64,000 bases of DNA from JABMPU01 sp964457455 (GCA_964457455.1 CAYWJN010000001.1:70619-134618); one strand, 5' to 3'; shown: positions 34,557 through 43,463, counted from the first letter of the stretch. Made by a program: numbers and translations. The notes: generated by a model not told the origin, from the letters alone.

Positions 34557-34763
34557 ATGGAAAATCCGAGGTGTTTTTTGTGTGGTGATTATACCCCAAA
34601 TATACCCGAGGAAATTAGCGTCAGTGATATTATAAAAAGATTGGTTAACATAAGGCTAATTCTTGGAATTAATATAAAATACGATGAGGAATGGCCATTA
34701 AAATATTGCTGCTTTGAATGTTATCTTATGAATAGTATTATAAAACAAGAGGTGACAGGGTGA
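34557..34763 (+). CDS. Small zinc-ribbon-like protein, 68 aa
   Basis: ATG at 34557 chosen because the longer frame runs through the previous gene. CFLCGDY and CCFEC give two Cys pairs for zinc. GTG of the next gene overlaps its stop. Confidence 0.55.
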   Translation: MENPRCFLCGDYTPNIPEEISVSDIIKRLVNIRLILGINIKYDEEWPLKYCCFECYLMNSIIKQEVTG

Positions 34764-35125
34764 TATGGGAATACAGGGTCACCCGGGTTCAGAATATAAT
34801 TCCCGGAGTATCAAATAGAGTTTATTATTATCAAATAGCTGAAGTAACCTATAATGACGAGGGAGGGATATACTCAATTGGAAATCCTGATGATTTATGT
34901 CAACCGAACCGACAATCATTATTAGATGAAGTGATCTATCGGATAAATGCGTTGAGAAAGCCGGTAATAGATAAAGATGGCAATGAAGTAGAACCGCCAA
35001 TAGGGATAAAAGACACAAAGATGTTAGAACCTAAAGATAAAAACAGTTATCTTGAAGAAGTTTCTCAATGGATAAGGCAGATGCCTGAGGATCTTCAAAA
35101 AATTATAAAAGAGAGGAAAATATGA
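34760..35125 (+). CDS. Hypothetical protein, 121 aa (GTG start)
   Basis: GTG in overlap with the previous stop; AGAGGTGACAGG upstream. Mixed sequence with an acidic helix; no motif recognised. Confidence 0.55.
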   Translation: MIWEYRVTRVQNIIPGVSNRVYYYQIAEVTYNDEGGIYSIGNPDDLCQPNRQSLLDEVIYRINALRKPVIDKDGNEVEPPIGIKDTKMLEPKDKNSYLEEVSQWIRQMPEDLQKIIKERKI

Positions 35126-35376
35126 GGTTTATAGTGAATATCGAAAAAGAGGCGGATGATGGAAACCAGAATATGGGTGCTTGCTATATTGAATTATCTG
35201 GAGGAGATGCGAGGAATGCATCTTATAAGTTTAGAATCACCAAGATTAACAGTAGTGTGACCTTTAAAAGCGGGGAAGTCCACGGAGTTAGGGGACGAAG
35301 TCCGTGGTATATTTTAATGAAGTGCATTTCTGTGGCATTTCCATCACAGCAGAAGATAAAACATAGCCAGCAATAA
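35122..35376 (+). CDS. Hypothetical protein, 84 aa
   Basis: ATGA overlap with the previous gene. Beta-rich: FRITKINSSVTFKSGEVHGV. Its stop lies inside the terminator stem loop at 35365. Confidence 0.55.
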   Translation: MRFIVNIEKEADDGNQNMGACYIELSGGDARNASYKFRITKINSSVTFKSGEVHGVRGRSPWYILMKCISVAFPSQQKIKHSQQ

Positions 35377-35388
35377 GCTGGCTTTTTT
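35365..35388 (+). terminator. Rho-independent terminator
   Basis: AGCCAGC/GCTGGCT stem with AATAA loop, then six T. Closes the 29-35 kb transcription unit. Confidence 0.88.
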
Positions 35389-35418
35389 ATTATCCAAAAA
35401 AAATCGGAAAAGTAAAGA

Positions 35419-36051
35419 ATGGAACAAGTTAGCGATATAAAGGACAAGAAGATGAAGGTTGATGTAAATTTCAGGGTAATGCCTGCAAACTACATGGTCA
35501 ATGATAAAAAAAAAATAATCTTATCAGGAGGAAGGTCGTACCACCCAGATTATTGGATGTTTAGGGTGAATCTCGGTAGTAATAGCATAGTGGCTTTTGA
35601 AAAACATTTTGTGATGGGTGTTGGATTCTATAAGGAGAAAGCACCGGACAAGAATTTGCCTGCTACATATTTGGCTGATGTTATATATGATTTTATCAAG
35701 GGCAATAACACAACTGGGATTGAAGAGAAAAAATGCGTTAAAGCCATATTGTTGCTACAGCAAAAAATTGATGAGAGGATGTCCAAGAATATAGGCTACT
35801 TGGAGAAGATGTTAAAAATATATCAGTTAAGGCAACACCAATTTGTTAACAAATACAACATTGGTCATGGCTCACTGGTTACTGTAAGAAAGAGAAAGGT
35901 AACGGGATTCAATAAAAATATTATAAAGTGGTCAGATGAATATAGTGTTACTGATGGTAAACAGATATTTGTTAAGTCTGTTGAAATTATAGGAATACAG
36001 GGAACGAACAACCTGTTATATCCTTATTATTATTTAAAGAGTTCTAAATAA
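35419..36051 (+). CDS. Hypothetical protein, 210 aa
   Basis: Beta-rich N-terminus, central helices; the motif GGRSYHPDYWMFRVNLGSN is conspicuous but not recognised. A terminator follows 35 nt after its stop, so it may be a single-gene unit. Ribosome site weak (GGAAAAG). Confidence 0.55.
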   Translation: MEQVSDIKDKKMKVDVNFRVMPANYMVNDKKKIILSGGRSYHPDYWMFRVNLGSNSIVAFEKHFVMGVGFYKEKAPDKNLPATYLADVIYDFIKGNNTTGIEEKKCVKAILLLQQKIDERMSKNIGYLEKMLKIYQLRQHQFVNKYNIGHGSLVTVRKRKVTGFNKNIIKWSDEYSVTDGKQIFVKSVEIIGIQGTNNLLYPYYYLKSSK

Positions 36052-36085
36052 TTTGATTACCAACTCACCCTCTGCCCATATCTTC

Positions 36086-36123
36086 AAAGAGAGGGAATGA
36101 CTTTACCTCTCTTTTCTCTTTTT
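36086..36123 (+). terminator. Rho-independent terminator
   Basis: Stem AAAGAGAGG/CCTCTCTTT with an 11-nt loop, followed by a T-rich tail TCTCTTTTT. Confidence 0.8.
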
Positions 36124-36238
36124 AAGAAAAAGGGCGAGGATGAATTAAATAATTGAAATTTCTAAACTATTCAATATTTCTAAAAAAACACACATTTATG
36201 CAGAATTCATTGCTATTGTTTATATAGAGGAGAAGAAG

Positions 36239-36478
36239 ATGGATAATATTATAATAGTTATGGCCGACGAGATAATCGATGAAGCAATTATTATAAGAGG
36301 TGATGAAGATCTCGCTATTAAAATGTTTTTAGAAATATGCGAAGAAAGCGAGCAAAATGGTCTCGCCCCGGATGAGAAAGAAAATATTATAGAGAGTGGC
36401 TACCATAGTAATATAGATGGGAAAATAGTATATTTTATAGGGAAACCGAAAATTATTAAAAAAGAAGGGAGCAGATAA
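36239..36478 (+). CDS. Hypothetical acidic protein, 79 aa
   Basis: GGAGAAGAAG before ATG. Acidic helices (DEIIDEAIIIRGDEDLAIK). First gene after a terminator, so a promoter should lie in 36124-36230; none is obvious. Confidence 0.55.
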   Translation: MDNIIIVMADEIIDEAIIIRGDEDLAIKMFLEICEESEQNGLAPDEKENIIESGYHSNIDGKIVYFIGKPKIIKKEGSR

Positions 36479-37009
36479 ATGTTGGGAATACCATGTTCAC
36501 ATGAAATGATAAAAAGATCAATGAGGGGAATCCAAAATAGAACGAGTAGGGTTGTAAGAACACGAATTATAAAGCAAGAGGGAAAACTGTATATAGTGAA
36601 GGGAACTCAACTTGTAGATTTCGAACCGCATTATAAAGTTGGGGAAACATATTTTATTAAGGAAAAGTTTTACATAATAAAAGTAGCAGATGCTGAACAG
36701 ATTATTTATATAAGCGATGGAGATAAGTTGGCAGAAGGTTATACCTGGATACCTGGTAGGTTTATGAAAGAGGAGTATGCGAGATATACTATTACAATAA
36801 CAAAAACGGATATAAAGAAAATGAATCAGATGACTGCAAGTGATTATCAAGAGGAAGGAATTCGGGAAACAGGCAATTATAATATTATGATGCAAATATT
36901 TCATGAAAGATGGAGAAAAGTCAATAAGAATAAGAAGTACGACCCTCATAAGAATCCTTATGTGGTTGGATATTATTATAATTTCAAAAAGATTAATGGG
37001 TGCAAATAA
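36479..37009 (+). CDS. ASCH-like phage protein, 176 aa
   Basis: Pattern of ASCH-type phage proteins: CSHEMIKRSMRGIQNRTSR near the start, VGETYFIKEKF, WIPGRFMKEEYARYTI, TASDYQEEGI, FHERWRKVN and NPYVVGYYYNF at the end. ASCH domains bind RNA or modified nucleosides; in phages the role is unknown. It abuts the previous stop. Its last 18 nt lie in the 58-nt complementary segment. Confidence 0.65.
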   Translation: MLGIPCSHEMIKRSMRGIQNRTSRVVRTRIIKQEGKLYIVKGTQLVDFEPHYKVGETYFIKEKFYIIKVADAEQIIYISDGDKLAEGYTWIPGRFMKEEYARYTITITKTDIKKMNQMTASDYQEEGIRETGNYNIMMQIFHERWRKVNKNKKYDPHKNPYVVGYYYNFKKINGCK

Positions 37010-37049
37010 AATGAAAGCCCTGAGAACATCGCATCGTATGAGGGGTGAG
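36992..37049 (+). repeat. Target of the 58-nt complementary segment
   Basis: Reverse complement of 21867-21924 (57/58). Covers the stop of the ASCH-like gene, and -19 to +39 relative to the ATG at 37011, exactly the ribosome-loading zone of the nuclease-like gene. Confidence 0.9.
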
Positions 37050-37511
37050 CATTTATTCGAAAAGCATTTGGCAGGGGAGTCCCGTAAAGATGGTTGTCTA
37101 TATCATAAGATATCTGATCCAAACCCACACATGCAAAAGTTTTTATCTTTTATTAGGTCAGGAACTGCGAAGGCGAATAATCTGAGGGCAATGATAAAGG
37201 AATGCGGATTTAATCCAGATTATTTTAGAGAGAGCAGAAGATTGTGCGATGGGATACTTGCTATTGAGAGGGGCAATAATTATTTAATAGAGGCAAAATA
37301 TAACGATGGCAAACTCAAAGACCATCAGATAATTAGTCAGAATAAAATTAATAAAACAAACGGCTCATATTTTATTATTAGAAAAGTATCGAAAATAAAA
37401 AGAGGGAATCATATTTCTTTTATCAACATTGAACAGCCCGAAGGTGTGATATTAAAAAAGGTTGAAAAACCATTGGATGTGATAAAATATTTCAAGAAGT
37501 TGAAGAGGTGA
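37011..37511 (+). CDS. PD-(D/E)xK nuclease-like protein, 166 aa
   Basis: CDGILAIERGNNYLIEAKYN gives the D...ExK metal site, and KDHQIISQNKINKTNGSYFI resembles Holliday-junction resolvase or VRR-type nucleases with the QxxxxxxQ helix. ATG at 37011 follows the previous stop by one base; no strong ribosome site. Its translation start is complementary to the RNA segment at 21867-21924. Confidence 0.6.
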   Translation: MKALRTSHRMRGEHLFEKHLAGESRKDGCLYHKISDPNPHMQKFLSFIRSGTAKANNLRAMIKECGFNPDYFRESRRLCDGILAIERGNNYLIEAKYNDGKLKDHQIISQNKINKTNGSYFIIRKVSKIKRGNHISFINIEQPEGVILKKVEKPLDVIKYFKKLKR

Positions 37512-37514
37512 TTG

Positions 37515-37889
37515 ATGGGTATAGTATATAATAGTTTAGTGATTGCTGGAAGTAATGCCAGAGAGGCTTACATGCGGGTTAAAAAAGATGTCCCAGCGAA
37601 AATGATCATTAAGGATAAGTCTTGGATTGTTGGGAATGTGTATAGCATAGAATTTTATACTGGCGATGATTGTTATGATACCTCAACGATTAAGCAAATA
37701 GAGAATGTGGAGGTTTTCAATTATATTCTAGATATAGAGAAGAAGATATGTGGATATATGTCGGAGGATGTTGGATATCAAAAGGGCACATACCAAATAG
37801 GAAAAGAGATGCTGCGTATTAATCGACAGGCGATGAAACAGCGAGACAAGTTTATAAAAAAATGTATAGGTAAATACAATAAAATATAA
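37515..37889 (+). CDS. Hypothetical protein, 124 aa
   Basis: ATG with AGAGGTG upstream (a TTG one codon earlier is possible). Begins with a KTSC-like or small beta-rich part (VYNSLVIAGSNAREAYMRVK), basic C-terminus. Family not recognised. Confidence 0.55.
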   Translation: MGIVYNSLVIAGSNAREAYMRVKKDVPAKMIIKDKSWIVGNVYSIEFYTGDDCYDTSTIKQIENVEVFNYILDIEKKICGYMSEDVGYQKGTYQIGKEMLRINRQAMKQRDKFIKKCIGKYNKI

Positions 37890-37903
37890 GGGAGGGGTAT
37901 TTT

Positions 37904-38248
37904 ATGAACGGAGAGAAACTATCTAAAAAACATCAGGTTAAAATAATTAAGAAGGCTCTATGGTTAATAGATACGGCTATAACTATTATTGAGAACTATG
38001 ATCCGTGGGGAGATGTCGATGAGAATTTTAAAGAATGGGACAAAACAACTAGAATAACTGATTCTGTAAGATATAGGTTATCAGGAGAAGTAGCGTTTTC
38101 TGAAGATAGTGTTGAGAGGGGGCGATTGTTTAATGAAATGGCTGGACCAAATGAATGGCTAAAAATATATAAAGAGGAATCAATTGTTAATATGATCAGA
38201 AGGTTGATGACTCCGAAGATTAAAAAAAAAGTTTTGGGTCAAAAATAA
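37904..38248 (+). CDS. Hypothetical protein, 114 aa
   Basis: GGGAGGGG upstream. Helical and charged; ends in a Lys tract. No motif recognised. Confidence 0.55.
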   Translation: MNGEKLSKKHQVKIIKKALWLIDTAITIIENYDPWGDVDENFKEWDKTTRITDSVRYRLSGEVAFSEDSVERGRLFNEMAGPNEWLKIYKEESIVNMIRRLMTPKIKKKVLGQK

Positions 38249-38261
38249 AAAAGAGGATAAT

Positions 38262-38459
38262 ATGAAACAAATAATGGTGGAATATTGGTGCTTCCGCAAA
38301 TATGACGATTTAAAATATAAACATGGGGCAGAATATAAGTATTCAAGAAAAAAACGGGATGCCATAATAGATGATGTGTTGTCCAAGGGATATAGGATTA
38401 TGTTGGAATCTCGCCCAGATACCATAGTAATCTATATAGATAAAGATAGATTTCAATAA
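38262..38459 (+). CDS. Hypothetical protein, 65 aa
   Basis: AGAGGATA upstream. Aromatic, basic N-terminus (VEYWCFRKYDDLKYKHG), strand-rich end. Unknown. Confidence 0.5.
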   Translation: MKQIMVEYWCFRKYDDLKYKHGAEYKYSRKKRDAIIDDVLSKGYRIMLESRPDTIVIYIDKDRFQ

Positions 38460-38469
38460 TGAGGAAACT

Positions 38470-38601
38470 GTGAGTAAAGTAATAACAATCAAAGGTGTTT
38501 TCTTTGTGGGGAAACACATAGCATTGTCAATAATTAGATTAAGTTGGCAATTTATCCTTTATTTAACGACCTTTACAAAAATGAAAACAAGGGGGAAATA
38601 A
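38470..38601 (+). CDS. Small membrane-associated protein, 43 aa (GTG start)
   Basis: GAGGAAAC before GTG. Hydrophobic helix ALSIIRLSWQFILYLTTF between basic ends; may insert in the membrane. TAA abuts the next gene. Confidence 0.45.
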   Translation: MSKVITIKGVFFVGKHIALSIIRLSWQFILYLTTFTKMKTRGK

Positions 38602-38602
38602 A

Positions 38603-38941
38603 ATGAAAAAATATCAAATAAAGACGACAATATTGGTGGCGGGTTCTGTCGTCATGGGAATCATGATAATGTTCCTCATTCGACAGAATATACAAATATC
38701 TGTATATCAAGAGGAGTTAACTACCAGGGAAATAATAATTTCAGATATAGATATGTTCCGGTTTGCTATGTATTATCACGGAGCGGACACTATCTATTTT
38801 GAAAAGGATGTTAATGAGTGGTATTTTGTCAGGGATGGTGTAAAATGCATACTTTTTACTAAGGGATGCAAAGGCTGGTATGAAAAACTGTCTCCAGAAG
38901 GTTGGGATGAAATTTATGAAAGAGTCAAATTTGAGGAGTGA
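38603..38941 (+). CDS. Membrane-anchored protein, 112 aa
   Basis: One N-terminal transmembrane helix (ILVAGSVVMGIMIMFLI) and a soluble domain of about 80 residues with YYHGADTIYFEKDVNEWYF. AAGGGGGAA upstream. Unknown family. Confidence 0.6.
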   Translation: MKKYQIKTTILVAGSVVMGIMIMFLIRQNIQISVYQEELTTREIIISDIDMFRFAMYYHGADTIYFEKDVNEWYFVRDGVKCILFTKGCKGWYEKLSPEGWDEIYERVKFEE

Positions 38942-38944
38942 TAT

Positions 38945-39457
38945 ATGGGAACAGCAAAAATAAAGCACATTACCATTGGAGGAAACAAAAGCGATGTCTA
39001 TAAAGCACAAAAAGTCCTAGGGGATATTGATTTAGGCTTTTCTCCGTTTGAGGGAGAGAGAAGGCTAAAGATTCAAAAGGTATTAGACGAAAACAACTTA
39101 AAAGCTGATGTTATGTATAATGGTAACCCTGTCTGGTCTTATGAGCGGCTTGTGAGAGATTTTAAAAAGGCATTAAAATCAAAACCCTGTAAAATAACAG
39201 AGTATGGTAGCGGTGATTATACTATATCAAATTACCTGTATGAATTCTTTATCTTTGCATGTGGAAGTATTGCACATTATAATAAATATGGGTGGATAGG
39301 GAGTTATCCCAGAAAAACAGATTTAAAAAAATTTATAGTGGATAATGAAACTGGACATAGAATTGACGATTACCAACCTGACTGGCAATTGGACGCAATA
39401 AAAATTGCCAAAAAATTTGTAAGTATTGTAAATGGGGGAGAAAATAATAATGGGTAA
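38945..39457 (+). CDS. Hypothetical protein, 170 aa
   Basis: GAGGAGTGAT upstream. Mixed alpha/beta with KAQKVLGDIDLGFSPFEGER. The next gene overlaps its end. Confidence 0.55.
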   Translation: MGTAKIKHITIGGNKSDVYKAQKVLGDIDLGFSPFEGERRLKIQKVLDENNLKADVMYNGNPVWSYERLVRDFKKALKSKPCKITEYGSGDYTISNYLYEFFIFACGSIAHYNKYGWIGSYPRKTDLKKFIVDNETGHRIDDYQPDWQLDAIKIAKKFVSIVNGGENNNG

Positions 39458-39968
39458 ACAACAATTTAAGTTACGCCCCTATAGGAGATTAAAGTTACTC
39501 CCCTATAAGAGATGGGACAGCACATCGTTTTATGTTTATTTTGTTTCCGGAGATCCACTGGAAGCTATTGAACTGATGAGGTTGATGATATGTTTTGGGG
39601 ATATAAAAGAAGTTTGTGATGACGGGTTTGTGGTTAATGCAGAGTTATCAGACTTTAATATAGATAACCTGAGTGACCAGATGCAGAACATGATGGCTGC
39701 TGGTTATATTCTTGTGAGAATACCTCTAGACGCGGTGAATATCGAAACTCACAATCTGATAAAATTACACACTCCTCGTGTTGTGGTTGAAACAAGAGAT
39801 GGGAGAGTCGGAGACATCACAGCAGACACCCCCAATGTTAAAGTGGCGGTTATTGATTTTGACGTACAGAATGATGAGCAAAAAATATTTAATGTGGGCT
39901 ATGAACCGGTTAGAGTGGTTCATGGTGATCCTATTCAATGCTTAAAAGAAGAATGCGAGGGCAAATAA
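39450..39968 (+). CDS. Hypothetical protein, 172 aa
   Basis: ATG at 39450 chosen for GGGGGAG upstream. N-terminal near-repeat KLRPYRRLKLLPYKRW, then an alpha/beta domain. No motif recognised. Confidence 0.55.
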   Translation: MGKQQFKLRPYRRLKLLPYKRWDSTSFYVYFVSGDPLEAIELMRLMICFGDIKEVCDDGFVVNAELSDFNIDNLSDQMQNMMAAGYILVRIPLDAVNIETHNLIKLHTPRVVVETRDGRVGDITADTPNVKVAVIDFDVQNDEQKIFNVGYEPVRVVHGDPIQCLKEECEGK

Positions 39969-39985
39969 ACAAAAGGAGAAAAATA

Positions 39986-40345
39986 ATGATCAAAAGATTA
40001 TATTATTTTAAAGAAGGCAGCAATAACCCCTCGGCGGACGTTTCGATAGCGGTTTGTGTAATACAAAACGATGATGGCAAGTATCATCGGGGTATAAGTC
40101 TATGGAATTCCAACGACAAAAGAAGGGATAAGCATGAAGGCAGAAGACGGGCGACGGGTCGAGCAGAAAGGGCAATAAGTAGAGAAAAATCCACCTCAGT
40201 GGTTGGGCGTGAAAATGTGAAAAAACGCATAAGAACCACAATCTTTGCTGGAATGGAAGTTCCTCAGAGTGTGGCAATGTTCAAGTCAGACTACGATTGT
40301 GAGTTGACATCATTTGAAGATAAACTATTTCAAATAAAGCATTAG
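39986..40345 (+). CDS. Hypothetical basic protein, 119 aa
   Basis: AAAGGAGA upstream of the chosen ATG. Basic centre (RRDKHEGRRRATGRAERAIS) suggests nucleic-acid contact. Unknown family; precedes the antirepressor. Confidence 0.5.
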   Translation: MIKRLYYFKEGSNNPSADVSIAVCVIQNDDGKYHRGISLWNSNDKRRDKHEGRRRATGRAERAISREKSTSVVGRENVKKRIRTTIFAGMEVPQSVAMFKSDYDCELTSFEDKLFQIKH

Positions 40346-40352
40346 GTGTGTC

Positions 40353-41129
40353 ATGAATACTCTGAAGATATTTGATTATGGGGGTAAAGAGGTAAGAACC
40401 TCCATTCGAAATGGAAACCCATGGTTTGTGGCGAAAGACATATGTTTTATCTTGGGAATCGCAAATCCCCGAGATGCGGTGGGCAGATTGGACGATGATG
40501 AAAAGGGTGTCGTATTATGCGACACCCCTGGTGGAAGACAAAAATTGTCCATAGTAAATGAATCTGGATTATATTTGTTAATATTTGGAAGTAGAAAGCT
40601 GGGGGCAAAAAAATTCAAAAGGTGGATGGTCCACACGGTTTTACCAACAATAAGAAAAACGGGCGGATATGTTTCAAATAGTGAGATGTTTGTGGATTCC
40701 TATTTTCCAGAAATGGATACTATAGCAAAGAAGGCATTTATCGAAGCGTTAGAATCAAAAAGGAATCTGATGATTCAGAATGATCTTCTGATGAAAGAGA
40801 ATGTTCATATGCGGCCGAAAGCAGAGTTCTTTGATGCTGTATCTGGGAGCAAGGGCGCTATTGAGATGTCAAAAGTTGCAAAAGTTCTGGATATTAAAGG
40901 GTTTGGGCGAAACAAATTGTTTGCCTTCCTGCGGGAACAACACATCCTAAGGGAACAAAGCAACGAGCCATATCAGACTTATGTTGACCGGGGATATTTC
41001 AGGGTCATAGAACAGAAATGGGATTCTCCAAGTGGAGAAACCTTCATTAATATCAAAACTCTTGTGTTTCAAAAAGGCTTGGATTTCATTAGAAGATTGA
41101 TCAAAAATATTAAATATCCAAATGGATAA
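40353..41129 (+). CDS. Phage antirepressor, BRO-N plus KilAC domains, 258 aa
   Basis: BRO-N domain (~1-105): FDYGGKEVRTSIRNGNPWFV, AKDICFILGI, GRLDDDEKG, NESGLYLLIFGSRK and FKRWMVHTVLPTIRKTGGY. KilAC domain (~150-250): MRPKAEFFDAVSGSKGAIEM, GFGRNKLFAFLRE, and VDRGYFRVIE. Such proteins bind DNA and counter repressors in temperate phages, a hint of temperate ancestry. Confidence 0.9.
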   Translation: MNTLKIFDYGGKEVRTSIRNGNPWFVAKDICFILGIANPRDAVGRLDDDEKGVVLCDTPGGRQKLSIVNESGLYLLIFGSRKLGAKKFKRWMVHTVLPTIRKTGGYVSNSEMFVDSYFPEMDTIAKKAFIEALESKRNLMIQNDLLMKENVHMRPKAEFFDAVSGSKGAIEMSKVAKVLDIKGFGRNKLFAFLREQHILREQSNEPYQTYVDRGYFRVIEQKWDSPSGETFINIKTLVFQKGLDFIRRLIKNIKYPNG

Positions 41130-41155
41130 AAAAACAAAGACAAAAGGAGGAAGAG

Positions 41156-41293
41156 ATGAAAAAATCTCTACCATGTGTAATATTACTACTAATTATAGAA
41201 GCCGGTGCATCCGGGGATTATCCATTTGGGAAAAATAAAGACGGGGGAAACCCCGTCTTATTTTTTGAAAGGCGGACAGAATGGGATCTATAA
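41156..41293 (+). CDS. Small secreted or membrane protein, 45 aa
   Basis: Strong AGGAGGAAG site. N-terminal KKSLPCVILLLIIEAGAS looks like a signal or anchor. Its coding region contains the terminator hairpin and overlaps the next gene, so it may be spurious. Confidence 0.35.
   Translation: MKKSLPCVILLLIIEAGASGDYPFGKNKDGGNPVLFFERRTEWDL
41238..41266 (+). terminator. Rho-independent terminator
   Basis: AAGACGGGG/CCCCGTCTT stem, GAAA tetraloop, then ATTTTTT. Very stable. Lies just before the exonuclease gene. Confidence 0.9.
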
Positions 41294-42057
41294 TATTTTT
41301 AGACACAGAAACGAACAATAACCGGGAGGATAAAAAAATTCTTCAGTTATCTTTCGTTGAAGTTGATGGCGAAAAAATGCGGAAGTATGATGAAAAGTAT
41401 CAGATAGATGGGGGAATTGATGTTGAGGCAATGGAAATTCATGGTATTACCCCAGAGGATATGTCTGGATTACCTAAATTTGGGAATACTAATGCGTTAA
41501 AAATTTTAAAACAGTTAAATATTCCAGAAAATTATCTCATAGCACATAATGCTAGTTTTGATGTTGAGGCTTTAAAAAACGAGGGGATTGAGATTAAAAT
41601 GCAGGTGATTGATACGCTCAAAATACTTAAGGTATTATATCCAGATTCTGAACGGCATCGATTGGCGTGGTTTTTCTATAAACATAAACTCTACAAGATG
41701 ACGGAAACGATTAAAAAGATCGTTGGGCATAACAAGGTGTCTCCACACGATGCATTGTCGGACTGTGCAATGTTGGTGTTAGTGTTTTATTCGCTTATAA
41801 TGAAATCCTGTAAAACAATGGATGCCATCATGGAGATGATGAAAGCCCCGTATTATGAAAAATATCTGACTTTTGGCAAATATTCGCGATATAAAAGCGA
41901 TAATCCCAAAACGATTGAGCAGATAACGAAGGCTGATCCTGATTATGTTGAATATATTTTGGGTAAATTCACCGACATGATACCTGAACAAAGAACCTCA
42001 CTAGAGCACTGGTATAACGTTTTCCACAACGAACCAGAATTGTTTGCGGAGGATTAA
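41281..42057 (+). CDS. DnaQ-like DEDDh 3-prime to 5-prime exonuclease, 258 aa
   Basis: Exo I FLDTET (6-11), Exo II AHNASFD (~88-94), Exo III HDALSDCAM (~157-165) with the catalytic His. Matches the polymerase III epsilon/RNase T superfamily. Likely proofreading or DNA degradation. Its stop overlaps the next ATG. The terminator upstream may shield or attenuate its transcription. Confidence 0.9.
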   Translation: MGSIIFLDTETNNNREDKKILQLSFVEVDGEKMRKYDEKYQIDGGIDVEAMEIHGITPEDMSGLPKFGNTNALKILKQLNIPENYLIAHNASFDVEALKNEGIEIKMQVIDTLKILKVLYPDSERHRLAWFFYKHKLYKMTETIKKIVGHNKVSPHDALSDCAMLVLVFYSLIMKSCKTMDAIMEMMKAPYYEKYLTFGKYSRYKSDNPKTIEQITKADPDYVEYILGKFTDMIPEQRTSLEHWYNVFHNEPELFAED

Positions 42058-42245
42058 TGTTGCATAATCTACGAATAAAGGAAATCAACAGGCATCTTCT
42101 ATATGTGGTGCTTGTTGTAGGCGATATAACAGGGATAGAATATTGTGCACAGGGCGATGAAGCCCAGAAATGTATTCAGATGATAAACAACAATTCGGGG
42201 AAAAATTATTTAAGATATCTGGATTCTTCGGGATATTTTCAATAA
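42057..42245 (+). CDS. Hypothetical protein, 62 aa
   Basis: Starts in overlap with the exonuclease stop; GCGGAGGA upstream. Beta-strand then short helix (AQGDEAQKCIQMI). Unknown. Confidence 0.5.
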   Translation: MLHNLRIKEINRHLLYVVLVVGDITGIEYCAQGDEAQKCIQMINNNSGKNYLRYLDSSGYFQ

Positions 42246-42262
42246 AAAAGGGGGTTGTAAAA

Positions 42263-43024
42263 ATGAAAAATAATGTTAATCCAAATGCACCTTTTGCTCA
42301 AGCAAGGGCAGGTGACTACGTTTATTGTTATCTGAATGGATGGGGAACAATAGTTGAAATAGATAAAAATATAACAGAAGACGAATTTCCTATATCCGTC
42401 ATGTTCCCTGACCGTGTTGACCACTATGATTACCAGGGAAGGATAAAAAAGGAGTGTTCCCCTGTATTATTTTGGGATGAAGTAAACATTAAGGCACCAG
42501 ATCGTCCACATGAAGAAGTTTATTTAAAAAGCCTCAAAGAAATACTTGGGACTAATATAAATGTGATTGTTCAAGGAGAGATTGGAGTTGGAAACATTAC
42601 AATCCCCGCAGAGATAGTCTCACATCTCGGGGACAGGGTGTCAATGAGGAAAAAAAATGATGAAGATTATCCTTATTCTCTGGGCACATGCGACATCCAT
42701 AAAAGTTTGGTCATATGGGAAAAGACAGAAAAACCATCTTTAATAAAAAAACCAAAAAAAAATGGGGGAAAAAGGCAATACGGCGTTAGAGAGATAGAGG
42801 AAATAAGAATATCTTTTGCGGTAAAATCATTAAACATACAGGAATTGGCGAACAAGCATAAATGTAGCAGAGGAATGATAAGATCAATATTGACGGGGGA
42901 AAAATATGCCGAGGTATTGCATTATGACAAAAAATATCTGCCGAAGGAAAAGCCGGAGGGCGTAACCCAGCAGGAGATAGACACCGAAAGACAAAAAATT
43001 ATTTATCGCGATGGTCATAGATGA
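42263..43024 (+). CDS. HTH-containing phage protein, 253 aa
   Basis: ATG at 42263 has AAGGGGG upstream. The N-terminal part resembles a small barrel (AGDYVYCYLNGWGTIVEID), and the C-terminus has IQELANKHKCSRGMIRSILT, a helix-turn-helix like those of resolvases and phage regulators. Possibly a DNA-binding regulator. Confidence 0.55.
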   Translation: MKNNVNPNAPFAQARAGDYVYCYLNGWGTIVEIDKNITEDEFPISVMFPDRVDHYDYQGRIKKECSPVLFWDEVNIKAPDRPHEEVYLKSLKEILGTNINVIVQGEIGVGNITIPAEIVSHLGDRVSMRKKNDEDYPYSLGTCDIHKSLVIWEKTEKPSLIKKPKKNGGKRQYGVREIEEIRISFAVKSLNIQELANKHKCSRGMIRSILTGEKYAEVLHYDKKYLPKEKPEGVTQQEIDTERQKIIYRDGHR

Positions 43025-43042
43025 AAAGAACTTCCTTTATAT

Positions 43043-43324
43043 ATGAGTTCTCCCGAACAGCGCAAAACCGTTAACATAAGGTTATACTTATATGCTATAG
43101 AGAGATTAAGGACTAATAAACAGAAAAACAAACCAGTAAGACATTACATTTATGCCAGCAAGGACGAAATATCGGTGGCATTACAGTATATAAACGAAGG
43201 GAAGTCGCATCATGATCTATATGAATACATAAAAAAATTACCTTATCTATCTGCAAAAAGTGATAAACAATTAATATCTAGAGCGGCATACATTATACAT
43301 AGAATAAGAATGAGAAAAAAATAG
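43043..43324 (+). CDS. Hypothetical basic protein, 93 aa
   Basis: Basic, helical (NIRLYLYAIERLRTNKQKN). No clear ribosome site before the ATG; it may be coupled to the previous gene. Directly upstream of the pseudoknotted RNA. Confidence 0.5.
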   Translation: MSSPEQRKTVNIRLYLYAIERLRTNKQKNKPVRHYIYASKDEISVALQYINEGKSHHDLYEYIKKLPYLSAKSDKQLISRAAYIIHRIRMRKK

Positions 43325-43330
43325 ACGAAA

Positions 43331-43463
43331 GGTCTCTCCTCTCAACGAGGGTTATTAACTTCTATCCCTATGAAAAATGTCTGGTGCCAAAAGGCAGGGT
43401 TTAATTAATTACCTTCATAGCCAGATATTCTCCGCGAGGGGAGAGATACATAATCTCTTTTTT
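43331..43463 (+). ncRNA. Pseudoknotted RNA with competing terminator (riboswitch-like)
   Basis: Closing stem TCTCTCCTCTC (43333-43343)/GAGGGGAGAGA (43436-43446), 11 bp with one G-U. Inside, CTATGAA (43368-43374)/TTCATAG (43414-43420) and ATGTCTGG (43377-43384)/CCAGATAT (43421-43428) interleave, forming an H-type pseudoknot that encloses a TGCC-AAAA-GGCA hairpin. The 3-prime arm of the closing stem can instead pair AGAGAT (43442-43447) with ATCTCT (43453-43458), followed by six T: a terminator. This mutual exclusion is typical of riboswitches and attenuators. No known class recognised. Confidence 0.6.
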
